NCBI RefSeq assembly: GCF_000717335.1
Contig: NZ_JNYZ01000010.1
Span: forward strand, 124,001-188,000
Length of the DNA: 64,000 nucleotides
From: Amycolatopsis jejuensis
GTDB lineage: Bacteria; Actinomycetota; Actinomycetes; Mycobacteriales; Pseudonocardiaceae
Direction: 5' to 3'
A program made the position numbers and the translations under genes. The stretch's first letter is position 1, and every line of letters begins with the position of its first letter. Positions 25,223 through 33,942 of this stretch are shown here, piece by piece. Below the pieces are notes generated by a model, which was not told the DNA's origin, did no database searches, and saw only the letters and a list, made by a program, of their open reading frames with translations.

Positions 25223-26224
25223 TCACCCAGCGCGCCGGAGCACCTCCACCGGGACCTGCTCGTCCGGCAGCGGCGGCCCGGGCGGGGTGCCGTCCCCGAA
25301 CGGACGGCCGCCGAGGTCCTCCCGGCCGTGCGGCGTGAGCCAGCCGGTGAGGTCGGGCCCGAGCGGGACGATGCCGGTCGGGTTCACCTGGCGATGCACC
25401 ACGTAGTAATGCTCTTTGATCTGCCCGAAATCGATGGTGTCGCCGAATCCGGGTGTCTGGAACAAGTCCCGCGCATAGGCCCACAGCACCGGCATTTCTG
25501 TGAGCTTCTGCCGGTTGCACTTGAAATGCCCGTGATACACCGGGTCGAAGCGGACCAGCGTGGTGAACAATCGCACGTCGGCCTCGGTGATGGTGTCGCC
25601 CACGAGGTACCGCTGCCCGGCGAGCCGCTCGGACAGCCAATCCAGCCGGGCGAACAACGCGTGGTACGCCTCTTCGTACGCCTGCTGGGTACCGGCGAAA
25701 CCCGATTTGTACACGCCATTGTTCACGTCTCGGAATACCTTCTCCGCGACGTCGTCGATCTCGTCGCGCAACGGTTCCGGATACAATTCGGGCGCGCCTT
25801 CGCGGTGGTAAGCGCCCCATTCCAGGGACAGATCCAGGGTGATCTGCTGGAAGTCGTTGGTGACCACCTGCCCGGTGGGCATGTCCACAATGGCCGGAAC
25901 GGTGATGCCGCGCGGGTAGTCCGGGTACCGTGCGAGAAACGCCTCCTGCAGCCGTTCGATGCCGAGCACCGGGTCGCGCCCGCCCGGGTCGAGGTCGAAG
26001 GTCCAGCTGCGCGCGTCGTGCGTCGGACCGCAGATACCCATCGACAGCACGTCCTCGAGCCCGAGCAACCGCCGCACGATCGACGCACGGTTCGCCCACG
26101 GGCACGCCCGCGCGATCACCAGCCGGTAGCGGCCGGGTTCCACCGGCCAGCCGTCCCGTCCGTCGGCAGTGATGCGATCGGCGATGTAGTTGGTGTCGCG
26201 CTTGAACTCGCCCTGATCGGGCAT
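25223..26224 (-). CDS. Xi-class glutathione transferase / glutathionyl-hydroquinone reductase-like
   Basis: 333 residues with the layout of YqjG/ECM4-type enzymes. The thioredoxin-fold domain carries the diagnostic IARACPWANRASIVRRLLGL (catalytic Cys of CPWA), then GITVPAIVDMPTGQVVTNDF and a helical C-terminal domain with YLVGDTITEADVRLF. In glutathione users these reduce glutathionyl-hydroquinones. Actinomycetes normally make mycothiol, so the physiological thiol is an open question. The start is the ATG at 26224, two bases past the MarR stop; a GTG at 26230 (GTGA overlap) is possible. It is co-transcribed with the MarR gene upstream. Confidence 0.88.
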   Translation of the reverse strand: MPDQGEFKRDTNYIADRITADGRDGWPVEPGRYRLVIARACPWANRASIVRRLLGLEDVLSMGICGPTHDARSWTFDLDPGGRDPVLGIERLQEAFLARYPDYPRGITVPAIVDMPTGQVVTNDFQQITLDLSLEWGAYHREGAPELYPEPLRDEIDDVAEKVFRDVNNGVYKSGFAGTQQAYEEAYHALFARLDWLSERLAGQRYLVGDTITEADVRLFTTLVRFDPVYHGHFKCNRQKLTEMPVLWAYARDLFQTPGFGDTIDFGQIKEHYYVVHRQVNPTGIVPLGPDLTGWLTPHGREDLGGRPFGDGTPPGPPLPDEQVPVEVLRRAG

Positions 26225-26226
26225 CG

Positions 26227-26724
26227 TCACCCTGCTTTCTCGTCGTCGTCTTTGTCGTCCGGGCATTCCGGTGGTTCCAGCGCGGTGGCCAGCCGGGCGA
26301 GGATCGGACCCGCGGCGCGGACCTCCTCGGGCGAAAGGTGGTCGAACAGATGCGCACGCACGCGCGCCAGATGCCCGGGGTACGCAGCGGCGAGCTTCGC
26401 GTGACCGCGCTCGGTGAGCATGGCGTGCGCAGCGCGGCGGTCCTCCGGGCACTTCACCTTCTGCACCAGACCACGGCGCACCATGCTCTCCACGACCCGG
26501 CTGATCCGGCTGAGCGACAGCGCGGTGTCCTTCGCCAGGTCAGTGAGCCGCAGGCGGCCTTCAGGCGCCTCGGACAGCGAGACCAGCACGGTGTAGTCGG
26601 TGAGCGAGACGCCGGTGTCGTGCACGAACTGGTCGTCGAGTGTCCTGGGCAACACCGTGATGATGCGCGTGAGCGGCCGCCACAACGCCTCTTCTTCGCT
26701 GGTCAGCGGGTCTCGGTCCACCAC
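26227..26724 (-). CDS. MarR family transcriptional regulator
   Basis: 165 residues with a typical MarR domain: LTDLAKDTALSLSRISRVVE, MVRRGLVQKVKCPEDRRAAH and MLTERGHAKL. The GTG at 26724 is 6 nt after TACCCT (leaderless). It is divergent from yceI and in operon with the xi-class transferase gene. The 97-bp intergenic region contains CTTGCTCGCGCAATCAGTT, similar to half of the palindrome found at 8253-8280. It probably represses itself, the transferase gene and yceI in response to an electrophile or quinone (inference). Confidence 0.9.
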   Translation of the reverse strand: MVDRDPLTSEEEALWRPLTRIITVLPRTLDDQFVHDTGVSLTDYTVLVSLSEAPEGRLRLTDLAKDTALSLSRISRVVESMVRRGLVQKVKCPEDRRAAHAMLTERGHAKLAAAYPGHLARVRAHLFDHLSPEEVRAAGPILARLATALEPPECPDDKDDDEKAG

Positions 26725-26743
26725 GTGACCAGGGTACCCGACA

Positions 26744-26764
26744 CTTGCTCGCGCAATCAGTTAA
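26744..26764. promoter_or_regulatory. Putative MarR operator between marR and yceI
   Basis: An imperfect palindrome with TTGC-TCGC-GCAA at its centre, flanked by CAC and CAGTT, lies between the divergent MarR and YceI genes. Its right part GCGCAATCAGTT resembles GCGCAATCAAGTT of the palindrome near 8265-8278. The exact boundaries are approximate. Confidence 0.4.
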
Positions 26765-26821
26765 TCTGCGTTACAGTGGTTGTTGAGCCCTCAATCAATC
26801 CGCACAGCAGAAGGAAGAGAC

Positions 26822-27379
26822 ATGACCAGCGCGACCACGTACCCCCAGCTCACCGGCGAGTACACGATCGACGGCGCCCACAGCCGCATCGGTTTCGTCG
26901 CTCGCCACGCGATGGTGACCAAGGTCCGCGGCTCGTTCAACGAGTTCGAGGGCACCTTCAGCCTCAACGGCGACGACCCGGCCAAGTCGAGCGCGAAGGT
27001 CGTCATCCAGACCAAGAGCATCGACACCCGCAACGCCGACCGAGACGGCCACCTGCGCACCAACGACTTCCTCTCCTGCGACGAGCACCCGACCATCACC
27101 TTCACGTCCACGTCGATCAACCAGGCTGACGAGGCGAGCTTCGACGTGACCGGCGACCTGACCATCAAGGGCGTCACGAAGACGGTCACCATCCCGTTCT
27201 CCTACGAGGGCACGGCAAAGGACCCGTTCGGCAACGACCGAGTCGGCTTCGAAGGCTCGACGGCAATCAACCGCCGCGACTACGGCGTGTCCTTCAACGC
27301 CCCACTCGAAACCGGCGGCGTGCTGGTGTCGGACAAGGTGACCCTGGAGTTCGAGATCTCGGCCATCAAGAGCGCTTGA
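26822..27379 (+). CDS. YceI family protein (lipocalin-like polyisoprenoid-binding fold)
   Basis: 185 residues. The YceI beta-barrel family is recognisable from YTIDGAHSRIGFVARHAMV, FEGTFSLNGDDPAKSSAKV, HLRTNDFLSCDEHPTITFTS and DFGV-like YGVSFNAPLETGG near the end. There is no signal peptide, as is common for actinobacterial members, so it is probably cytosolic. Family proteins bind polyisoprenoids or quinones, which fits the divergent MarR/xi-class transferase pair. ATG 26822 has an AAGGAAGAG Shine-Dalgarno. A strong hairpin at 27440-27482 may terminate it. Confidence 0.92.
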   Translation: MTSATTYPQLTGEYTIDGAHSRIGFVARHAMVTKVRGSFNEFEGTFSLNGDDPAKSSAKVVIQTKSIDTRNADRDGHLRTNDFLSCDEHPTITFTSTSINQADEASFDVTGDLTIKGVTKTVTIPFSYEGTAKDPFGNDRVGFEGSTAINRRDYGVSFNAPLETGGVLVSDKVTLEFEISAIKSA

Positions 27380-27439
27380 CCGTTTCGGCGTGCTGACCCC
27401 CAGTGGTCGTGCGCCTGCCCGGCCCCCCGTGGTCGACAG

Positions 27440-27482
27440 TCCGTGAAGGGAACCCTGCTTCGGTCAGGGTTCCCTTCACGGA
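27440..27482. terminator. 18-bp hairpin of the dispersed GTGAAGGGAACC repeat family
   Basis: CCGTGAAGGGAACCCTG (27441-27457) and its exact complement (27465-27481) form a perfect stem, extended by one T:A pair, around a 7-nt loop CTTCGGT. It lies 60 bp downstream of yceI and could act as a terminator. The same GTGAAGGGAACC core recurs at 42451-42505 and 48001-48085. Confidence 0.65.
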
Positions 27483-28429
27483 TTTCTGGTATCCGGTGGA
27501 TCGGGTTCCGCCTCTGCTGACGCTACTTCTTGGGCCGCGCCCGTTGCGCGTGATCGCCCACTCTCACCGCGTTGTCCTGCTTTCTCTTTGCAGGACAACA
27601 CACTTCCGCAGTCGACGACCCACTGCCGCAAGGAATCGCGGACGCCCCCCGCGCCACCATCTCAGGCCCCCCGCACGCCCGCTTGCGACACGGCCCGGTG
27701 TGCCCCGGTTGCGGCCGGATGCGCCCGACTGCGGCCGAATGTCCCCGGTTGCGGCCGAATCTCGCACTGAACCCGGGCCACGCAGAATCCGTTCACCCGC
27801 CCCGCACCCGCATGCCCATCGCACAGTCCCCGCGCGCTCACGCGTCCGATTCCCCATCACGCAATCCCCGCACACGCAGATCCCCACCATGCCAGCCCGC
27901 ACACACCTGTCCGCAGATCCCCCACCACGCCAGCCCGCACGCACCCCTTCCGCCGACTCCCCACGCCAGCCCGCCCACACCGTTCCGCCGACTCCCCACG
28001 CCAGCCCGCCCACTCCCCTCCGCAGGATCCCACCGCGTCACCCCACCGCGCATTCCCGCTGTCCGGTGCATCAACCGCCCCTTCCCCGGCCGCCTTCCAC
28101 CCCGGCACCCCGCCCCGACCTCCACGCCGACCTGCGAAACCCCACCCTCACCACGTCCACATATGTGAACATAAGTCACGTGACTGAATAGTTATCAGCC
28201 CGCATATTGATCGTCGATGGTCGGCGTGTGACGGTGTACCGCGAAGTTCCTGACGCGGCCGGTACGCCCGCAACGAGGAAAGGCCTTGCGCGGCGGGGGA
28301 ATCGGCCGTTCCGCAGTGCTGAGCGCTAGCACGCCCGATGATCGCCCCACGCACCCGGCCCGGACGGCGCCGCCTCCCCGGCAGCGGACCAGGACCGGCC
28401 GCCCATCCCGGAAAGAGACGGCTCGGCAC
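27483..28429. repeat. Gene-free C-rich spacer with short tandem repeats
   Basis: No convincing gene is seen in these 950 bases. It has a perfect 10-bp hairpin (GTTGTCCTGC at 27571, GCAGGACAAC at 27590), three tGCGGCCGrAT copies near 27710-27770, and a 31-bp direct repeat (27948-27978 and 27983-28013) beginning TTCCGCCGACTCCCC. The plus strand is strongly C-rich and G-poor from about 27640 to 28150. Open frames here are proline- and histidine-rich with no conserved domain, so I treat them as spurious. The end holds the sugar porter's upstream region. Confidence 0.6.
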
Positions 28430-29821
28430 ATGACACAGACAGCCGCGGCGCGGCGGCCCATCGGCAGGACGACGCTGTACTTCTTCGGCGCCCTCGGCGG
28501 CATCCTGTTCGGTTACGACCTCGGGGTCATTTCCGGCGTATTGCCGTTCATCGGCAAACTCTGGGGTCTGTCCGGGTGGGACAAGGGCGTGATCACTGCG
28601 AGCATTTCGGTGGGCGCGATCGTCGGCGCGATATTCTCCGCGCGGCTCAACGAAATACTCGGCAGGCGGCGGACGATCATGGTCGCCGCGGTCATCGTGA
28701 TCGTCGGCACCGCCGCGGCGACGTTCTCGCCGACGTTCGTGTTGCTGATCGTGTCGCGGCTGGTGATCGGGGTCGGGATCGGGCTGTCGTCGTCGACGGT
28801 GCCGACTTACCTGTCGGAGCTCGCCCCCGCCCGCCTGCGCGGCGCGATGGGGGCGCTGAACCAGATTTTCATCGTGCTTGGCATCCTGATCGCGTTCCTG
28901 GTGAGCTACGGACTCGGCACGTCGGGCAACTGGCGGCTGATGTTCGCCGGTGCGGTCGTGCCGGCGGTGATCCTGGTGGCGGGCTTGGTGTTCCTGCCGG
29001 AAACCCCGCGCTGGCTGATCGCGAACGGCCAGGAGGAACAGGCGCGGACAGTGCTGGTCAGCTCGCACGGCGGCGGCGTGGATGTCGACGAGGAGGTCCG
29101 GACAATCCGCGAGGTGATCCGGCTGGACTCGGAGTCGGCGAAGACGAGGTTCCGCGACCTGCTCACGCCGATGGTGCGCCCGATGCTCGTGGTGGCGCTG
29201 CTGCTCGCGATCGGCCAGCAGTTCAGCGGCGTGAACGCGGTGAACGCGTACTTCCCGACGATGCTGATCGGGCTCGGATTCGCCACCCAGGCCGCGCTGC
29301 TGTCAGGCGTGCTGCTGGGCGTGACGAAGTTCGTGTTCACCGCGTGGGTCGTGTTCGTGGTCGACCGGTGGGGCCGCAAGCCGCTGCTGCTGATCGGCAA
29401 CGTGATCATGGTGGTGACGCTGGTGGCCGCGGGGTTCGTGGTGCTGGAGGTACGCGACACCGGGACCAAGGGTGTCCTGATGCTGATTGCGATGGTGCTG
29501 TACCTGGTCGGCTACGAACTCGGCTGGGGCGCGGTGGTGTGGGTGATGATGTCGGAGGTGTTCCCGCTGAAGGTCCGGGCCGCGGGCATGGGAGTGAGCA
29601 GCGTCGTGCTGTGGGCTGCGACCGGCATCATCAGCGCCGTGTTCCCCATCATCGCGGACCCGGGAGCCCTCGGTATCGGCGGCTCGATGTTCCTCTTCGC
29701 AGGGATCAACGTGGTTCTGTTCGCCCTCACGAAGTGGCTGGTACCGGAAACAAAGGGCCGGACGCTGGAACAAATCGAACTGGACCTCCGCGGCCGCACG
29801 CACGCCAAAACCACCGCCTGA
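28430..29821 (+). CDS. Sugar porter family MFS transporter
   Basis: 463 residues with 12 membrane helices and the sugar-porter signatures in order: FGYDLGVISGVLPF, the loop motif in NEILGRRRTIMV, PETPRWLIANGQ, QQFSGVNAVNAYFP (sugar-contacting QQxSG), WGRKPLL, the WGAVVWVMMSEVFPLKVRA segment and the terminal VPETKGRTLEQIE. It should be a proton-coupled monosaccharide importer; the exact sugar is not predictable. The ATG at 28430 starts the natural protein; the Shine-Dalgarno (AAAGAGA) is distant. There is no clear operon partner. Confidence 0.93.
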   Translation: MTQTAAARRPIGRTTLYFFGALGGILFGYDLGVISGVLPFIGKLWGLSGWDKGVITASISVGAIVGAIFSARLNEILGRRRTIMVAAVIVIVGTAAATFSPTFVLLIVSRLVIGVGIGLSSSTVPTYLSELAPARLRGAMGALNQIFIVLGILIAFLVSYGLGTSGNWRLMFAGAVVPAVILVAGLVFLPETPRWLIANGQEEQARTVLVSSHGGGVDVDEEVRTIREVIRLDSESAKTRFRDLLTPMVRPMLVVALLLAIGQQFSGVNAVNAYFPTMLIGLGFATQAALLSGVLLGVTKFVFTAWVVFVVDRWGRKPLLLIGNVIMVVTLVAAGFVVLEVRDTGTKGVLMLIAMVLYLVGYELGWGAVVWVMMSEVFPLKVRAAGMGVSSVVLWAATGIISAVFPIIADPGALGIGGSMFLFAGINVVLFALTKWLVPETKGRTLEQIELDLRGRTHAKTTA

Positions 29822-29989
29822 CGCTCTGCCTCGACGGCGCTGTCGGCCGGGTTTCCGCTTTCGTGTTCGCCTCCCTGCCGCATTCGGCCTCCACCCCCGG
29901 TCCACATCGGACGCCTTCCGTTTGGCACCCACCCGCATCCGGTGCTGTACTGCGAAGAGCAGCCCGTCGTGGGAGGAGGTGCCCCGGCA

Positions 29990-31618
29990 GTGCCCGAGCC
30001 GGACCCCCAAGGGACGGACCAGTCTCCCCCAGCCCGGGCCACCCCGGGCCGATCTCCCTCGGATCCCCCCTACGCGAGCCCATCTTCGCCGGAGGATCCG
30101 CAGCCGAACTCAACTCCACCGGAGCACTCGCACCTGAGCGCAACTCCACCGGAGCATTCACAGCCGAACTCAACTCCACCGGAGCACTCGCACCTGAGCG
30201 CAACTCCACCGGAGCATCCGCAGCCGAACTCATCTCCGACTGAGCACTCGCGCCCGAGCCAACCTCCGGCGGAGGGCTCATCTCCGAGCCAAGCTCCGCC
30301 GGTTCACCGCCACCCGACGTCAGCGGAATCGCCGAGCCAGCCGGAGTCACCGGAGCAGCCCGAGCCGCCAAACGCATGGCCCCCGCTCGCCGAGACGGTG
30401 TCGCCGGACCGTCTTGCCTGGCCCGGCAACTCCGCCCCGCCCTCACCGGACCAACCCCGTCCACCGAACCAGCCGGGCACGCCCACGCCAGCCCGACCGA
30501 CCACACCAGCCCGACCGATCACGCGAGAACAGCCGGGCACGCCGGAACAGGCGGGCACGCCAGAACAGGCGGGCACGCCAGAACAGCTGGGCACGCCACA
30601 CCGCACGATCTCGCCAGCCCCGTCCAACGGGCAAGATCCACCGGACCAGCCGAGGCCGGGCCGTCATCGGGTGCCGGACCCCGACCCACCCACGCCACAC
30701 CAGCCCGACCCACACGCAGGCCAGCAGGCTGGTCTGCCGGGGTGGCAACGGTCGGACTCAACTGCATGGCAGCAGCCCGACCCACTGTCATCGCAAGAAC
30801 CCGAACCATCCGCACAGCCGACGACCAACTCGCCAACGCCGCGGCAACCGGGCCAATCCGCACCGTCAACAGCCTGGCCGCCAACGCCACAGCAATCCGA
30901 ACCACCCGCAACCGTCCGACCGGGGTCGCGGCAGCCCGAACCAGCCACGCAACCCACGACCGACCCACCGACATCGCAGCAACCCGAACCAGCTGCCCAG
31001 TCCGCAGCCGACCCACTGACGTGGTGGCAGGCCGGGGCATCCGCGCGTCGGGTGTCCGAGCCACCGGTGTGGAGGGAACTCGAGCCGATTCACCGGCCCG
31101 GCATCGCAGGAACCGACTCCGCAGCCGAAACCGACACCGGCACGGGCACGGGCACGGGCACGGGCACCGGCACCGGCACCGGCACCGGCACGGGTAGCGG
31201 CACGGGCGCCAGCACGGACACGGACACCAGCGCGGGCACCGGCACCGGCACGGGCACGAGTACGGGCATCGACACCAGCACGGGCACGGGCACCGACACC
31301 AGCGCGGGCGACGAAACCGGCATCAAGCCCGTCTCAGGGATCGCTCTCGAAGGGCTCCTGTCCACCACTTCCCTGGGAAAGCGGGTGAAGGAACTGCTGC
31401 GGGAGCCGTACGCGGGTGCCTGCGAGCTATGCGTCGACACGATCGCGCTGGCTGAGCTCGCGGCTCGGCTGCAGCTGACGATCGATGCCGTCCGCGTGGT
31501 TGTCGCGGAGCTTCTCCGGGCGGAGCTCCTTCGCGCGCATGACCCGATCAGTGTTTATTCTCCGGATGACCGTCGCCGCGTGGTTGAACACCTCCTTTCT
31601 GCACTTCATCGGCTCTGA
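29990..31618 (+). CDS. Low-complexity protein with DUF742-like C-terminal domain
   Basis: 542 residues. The first 440 or so are Pro/Glu/Gln/Thr/Ser-rich and repetitive: tandem copies of TPPEHSHLSATPPEHSQPN and EQAGTPEQAGTP, then a Thr-Gly run coded by repeats of ggcacc/ggcacg near 31135-31300. The last 90 residues look like a DUF742 domain (CELCVDTIALAELAARLQL, VRVVVAELLRAELLRAHDP), normally found beside Roadblock proteins and a small GTPase in actinobacterial conservons; those partners are absent here. GTG 29990 is 10 nt after a GGAGGAGG Shine-Dalgarno. The N-terminal part should be disordered; its length probably varies among strains. Confidence 0.7.
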   Translation: MPEPDPQGTDQSPPARATPGRSPSDPPYASPSSPEDPQPNSTPPEHSHLSATPPEHSQPNSTPPEHSHLSATPPEHPQPNSSPTEHSRPSQPPAEGSSPSQAPPVHRHPTSAESPSQPESPEQPEPPNAWPPLAETVSPDRLAWPGNSAPPSPDQPRPPNQPGTPTPARPTTPARPITREQPGTPEQAGTPEQAGTPEQLGTPHRTISPAPSNGQDPPDQPRPGRHRVPDPDPPTPHQPDPHAGQQAGLPGWQRSDSTAWQQPDPLSSQEPEPSAQPTTNSPTPRQPGQSAPSTAWPPTPQQSEPPATVRPGSRQPEPATQPTTDPPTSQQPEPAAQSAADPLTWWQAGASARRVSEPPVWRELEPIHRPGIAGTDSAAETDTGTGTGTGTGTGTGTGTGTGSGTGASTDTDTSAGTGTGTGTSTGIDTSTGTGTDTSAGDETGIKPVSGIALEGLLSTTSLGKRVKELLREPYAGACELCVDTIALAELAARLQLTIDAVRVVVAELLRAELLRAHDPISVYSPDDRRRVVEHLLSALHRL

Positions 31619-31638
31619 CCGGCTACTCGGGAATCGAC

Positions 31639-32934
31639 TCAGTCCGGCAGCATGGGCATCTCCATTCCTGCGTCGTGGTGCAGCAATGCGGCGCGGGTGA
31701 CAGCCGCCGAGCCGAAGCGGTCTCGGACGGTGTCCATTGCTGCGTCCAGGGCTTTCGGTTCCGGCGCTGGTAATCGACCTGGTGGACGACTGCTCGTCAG
31801 GTCGATCGGCGGCCGGTCGGTGCCGTGCGCTGCTGCTCTCGATGCCAGGTCCGGGAGATCGTCCAAGGCCAGCGGTAATGCGAGCTGCACCGCGCCCCGG
31901 TCGTCGAGGTTGGCGAAGGACAGGCCCAGCAAGGTCAGTCCACAGTCGTATATCAGGGACTGCGCTACCTCCAGCAAACTGCGCGCTGCCGACAGCAGGG
32001 TTTCCGTGTGGTCGGTACTTTCCGGGAGGGTGCGGGACCTTGTCGCACGGGTGAAGTCTGCGAACCTCATCCGCAGCACCACCGTGCGGCACACGCGTGA
32101 CGCGCCGCGCAGCCGTCTCGCCAAACGGTCCACAATGGACACCAGGATCTCGTCCAGCTCGGACATCGTGCGGCGACGGCGGCCGAGGGCGCGTTGGGAA
32201 CCGACGGAACGTCTGCGTCTGCCGGGCTGGACCGGACGCGGGTCGCGACCGAGGGCAAGGGCGTGCAGATGCCGACCGGCGCCAGGGCCGAGCAGGGAGA
32301 CCAGATCGGCTTCCGGCAGTTGCGCGACCTGCCGCACGGTGCGGATTCCGCGCTCGCGCAACTTCGCCGACGTCACCTTTCCCACTCCCCACAGCCGCTC
32401 CACCGGCAACGGGTGCAGGAACTCCAGCTCCCGGTCGGGCGGCACCACCAGGAGCCCGTCCGGTTTCGCGACACCGCTGGCGACCTTCGCGAGGAACTTC
32501 GTGCGCGCCACTCCGACCGTGATCGGCAGCCCGACCTGCGCCAGCACCTCCGCGCGCAGCCGTACCGCAATCTCCGACGGCCGGCCTGCGATCCGGCGCA
32601 GACCGCCTACATCGAGGAACGCTTCGTCGATGGACACTCCCTCCACTACCGGCGTCGTCTGCCGGAAGACCTCGAACACCGCCTTGCTCGCCGCGCTGTA
32701 GACCGACATCCGCGGCGGCACCACCACGGCATGCGGGCACAGCCGCCTTGCCTGCACACCGCCCATCGCAGTGCGCACGCCAAGCGCCTTGGCCTCATAA
32801 CTCGCCGCCAGCACCACGCCACCACCGACGATCACCGGCCTGCCGCGGAGCCGGGGATCGTCTCGCTGCTCGACCGACGCGTAGAACGCGTCGAGGTCGG
32901 CGTGCAGGATCGGTCCTTCGTTCGTCACGAACAT
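31639..32934 (-). CDS. dinB: DNA polymerase IV (Y-family)
   Basis: 431 residues, a complete Y-family translesion polymerase. The catalytic motifs are PILHADLDAFYASVEQRDD (first Asp), VSIDEAFLDV (Asp-Glu pair) and a thumb with LWGVGKVTSAKLRERGI. Little finger sequence follows, ending in QLALPL, a possible beta-clamp-binding motif of QxxLxL form. It should copy past damaged bases. A perfect LexA box, CGAACATATGTTCG, spans the ATG at 32934, so SOS control is expected. No Shine-Dalgarno is seen, and a GTG at 32928 is an alternative start. It is convergent with the DUF742-like gene, 20 bp apart. Confidence 0.92.
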   Translation of the reverse strand: MFVTNEGPILHADLDAFYASVEQRDDPRLRGRPVIVGGGVVLAASYEAKALGVRTAMGGVQARRLCPHAVVVPPRMSVYSAASKAVFEVFRQTTPVVEGVSIDEAFLDVGGLRRIAGRPSEIAVRLRAEVLAQVGLPITVGVARTKFLAKVASGVAKPDGLLVVPPDRELEFLHPLPVERLWGVGKVTSAKLRERGIRTVRQVAQLPEADLVSLLGPGAGRHLHALALGRDPRPVQPGRRRRSVGSQRALGRRRRTMSELDEILVSIVDRLARRLRGASRVCRTVVLRMRFADFTRATRSRTLPESTDHTETLLSAARSLLEVAQSLIYDCGLTLLGLSFANLDDRGAVQLALPLALDDLPDLASRAAAHGTDRPPIDLTSSRPPGRLPAPEPKALDAAMDTVRDRFGSAAVTRAALLHHDAGMEMPMLPD

Positions 32935-32941
32935 ATGTTCG
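32928..32941. promoter_or_regulatory. LexA (SOS) box at the dinB start
   Basis: CGAACATATGTTCG is a perfect 14-bp palindrome matching the actinobacterial LexA consensus CGAAC-N4-GTTCG. It overlaps the presumed ATG of dinB and a TATGTT -10-like hexamer, with TTGTCG as a possible -35 about 16 bp upstream. Confidence 0.85.
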
Positions 32942-33031
32942 CATCAACCACCGACAAAAACCGGGGTTCCTTCACTCGAACGGAGTAAAAACGTCTCCCG
33001 GAGGCGGTGGCCGCGGCGCTAGTCTGGCCCG

Positions 33032-33913
33032 GTGCGGCTGGTGTTGTTCCACCTCGAGACCACGCTCGTCGACCGAGCCGAGGGGTTCCGGCGATGGGCG
33101 TGGGAGTTCTGCGCAGAACACCGTCTGACCAGGGAAGACGCCGACTGGCTCAGCACCGCCGACGACCACGGGCGCGCGAATCGCGCGGTGTTCTTCAAGG
33201 AGGTCCACGACCGTTTCGGGTTGCGCCACAACGAAACCGAGCTACTGGAGGCGTACCGCGAACGCCATCCGGCACTGATCCCGGCCGCTCCCGGGGTGCT
33301 CACCGGCCTGCCCCGGCTGCGCGCGGCGGGCTGGCGGATCGGCGTCCTCGGGGAGAGTGACTACCACCTGTCGACGTTGCTGTGCACCGGAATCGCCGGG
33401 CTGGTGGACGGATGGGCGCTGGCCGGGACGGAGGGAGTGTCTACATCGGACACTCGGCTGCTGGGGATTGCGGCTGGACGATGCGAGGCGCCGATGGAGG
33501 GCGGGTGGCTGGTCGCTGGCGCGGGACGGAGCGCTGATTTCGGCGGGGGCGCAAGCGCTGGTCCGGGCGCCGACCCCAGTGCGAGCCGGACCAGTGGCGG
33601 CGGGGTGAGCAGCGACAGCCCCAGCGCGGGGAAGGCGAGTGGCGGCGGAGTGAGCAGCGACGACCCCAGCGCGGGGAAGGCCAGTGACGGCGGAGTGAGC
33701 AGCGACGGCCCCAGCACCGGGAGGGCCGTTCACGGCGAGGTGAGCAGCGACCGCCCCAGCGCGGAAAGGACCAGCGGTTGGGTGAGCAGCGACTGCCTCA
33801 GCGCGGGGCGGGCTGCTGGCCTGCACACCGTCTGGGTGGGGCCGCGCACGGAGGAGGTCGTGGATCGGGCCGTGCCGGACACCGCTGCGGCGATTGGCTT
33901 GTTGCTGGGGTGA
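33032..33913 (+). CDS. Degenerate HAD-superfamily-like protein with internal 15-residue repeats
   Basis: 293 residues. The N-terminal 125 resemble a haloacid dehalogenase-type hydrolase (RLVLFHLETTLVDRAEGFRR, LPRLRAAGWRIGVLGESD), and the last 40 resume it (AAGLHTVWVGPRTEEV). Motif I, normally DxDxT, reads HLET, so the nucleophile Asp is His7 and the second Asp is Glu9; phosphohydrolase activity is unlikely. An insert at about residues 170-262 holds five copies of a GGGVSSDxPSAGKAS-type repeat where the late HAD motifs should be. The GTG at 33032 follows TAGTCT by 6 nt (leaderless). Confidence 0.7.
   Translation: MRLVLFHLETTLVDRAEGFRRWAWEFCAEHRLTREDADWLSTADDHGRANRAVFFKEVHDRFGLRHNETELLEAYRERHPALIPAAPGVLTGLPRLRAAGWRIGVLGESDYHLSTLLCTGIAGLVDGWALAGTEGVSTSDTRLLGIAAGRCEAPMEGGWLVAGAGRSADFGGGASAGPGADPSASRTSGGGVSSDSPSAGKASGGGVSSDDPSAGKASDGGVSSDGPSTGRAVHGEVSSDRPSAERTSGWVSSDCLSAGRAAGLHTVWVGPRTEEVVDRAVPDTAAAIGLLLG
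33593..33814 (+). repeat. Five in-frame 45-bp tandem repeats in the HAD-like gene
   Basis: Units start at 33593, 33638, 33683, 33728 and 33773 (last one 42 bp). The core GTGAGCAGCGAC is the same in all five; flanks drift. The units encode 15-residue SGGGVSSDSPSAGKA-like blocks and keep the frame open. Confidence 0.85.
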
Positions 33914-33942
33914 CTGCGGACGTTGCGTGCTCGGATGAGCGG

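Noticed and set aside
27403..28191. 262-residue Pro/Arg/His-rich frame in the spacer
   Set aside because: Low-complexity translation of a C-rich repeat, no Shine-Dalgarno or -10 at its start, no recognisable domain, and similar frames exist in all directions.
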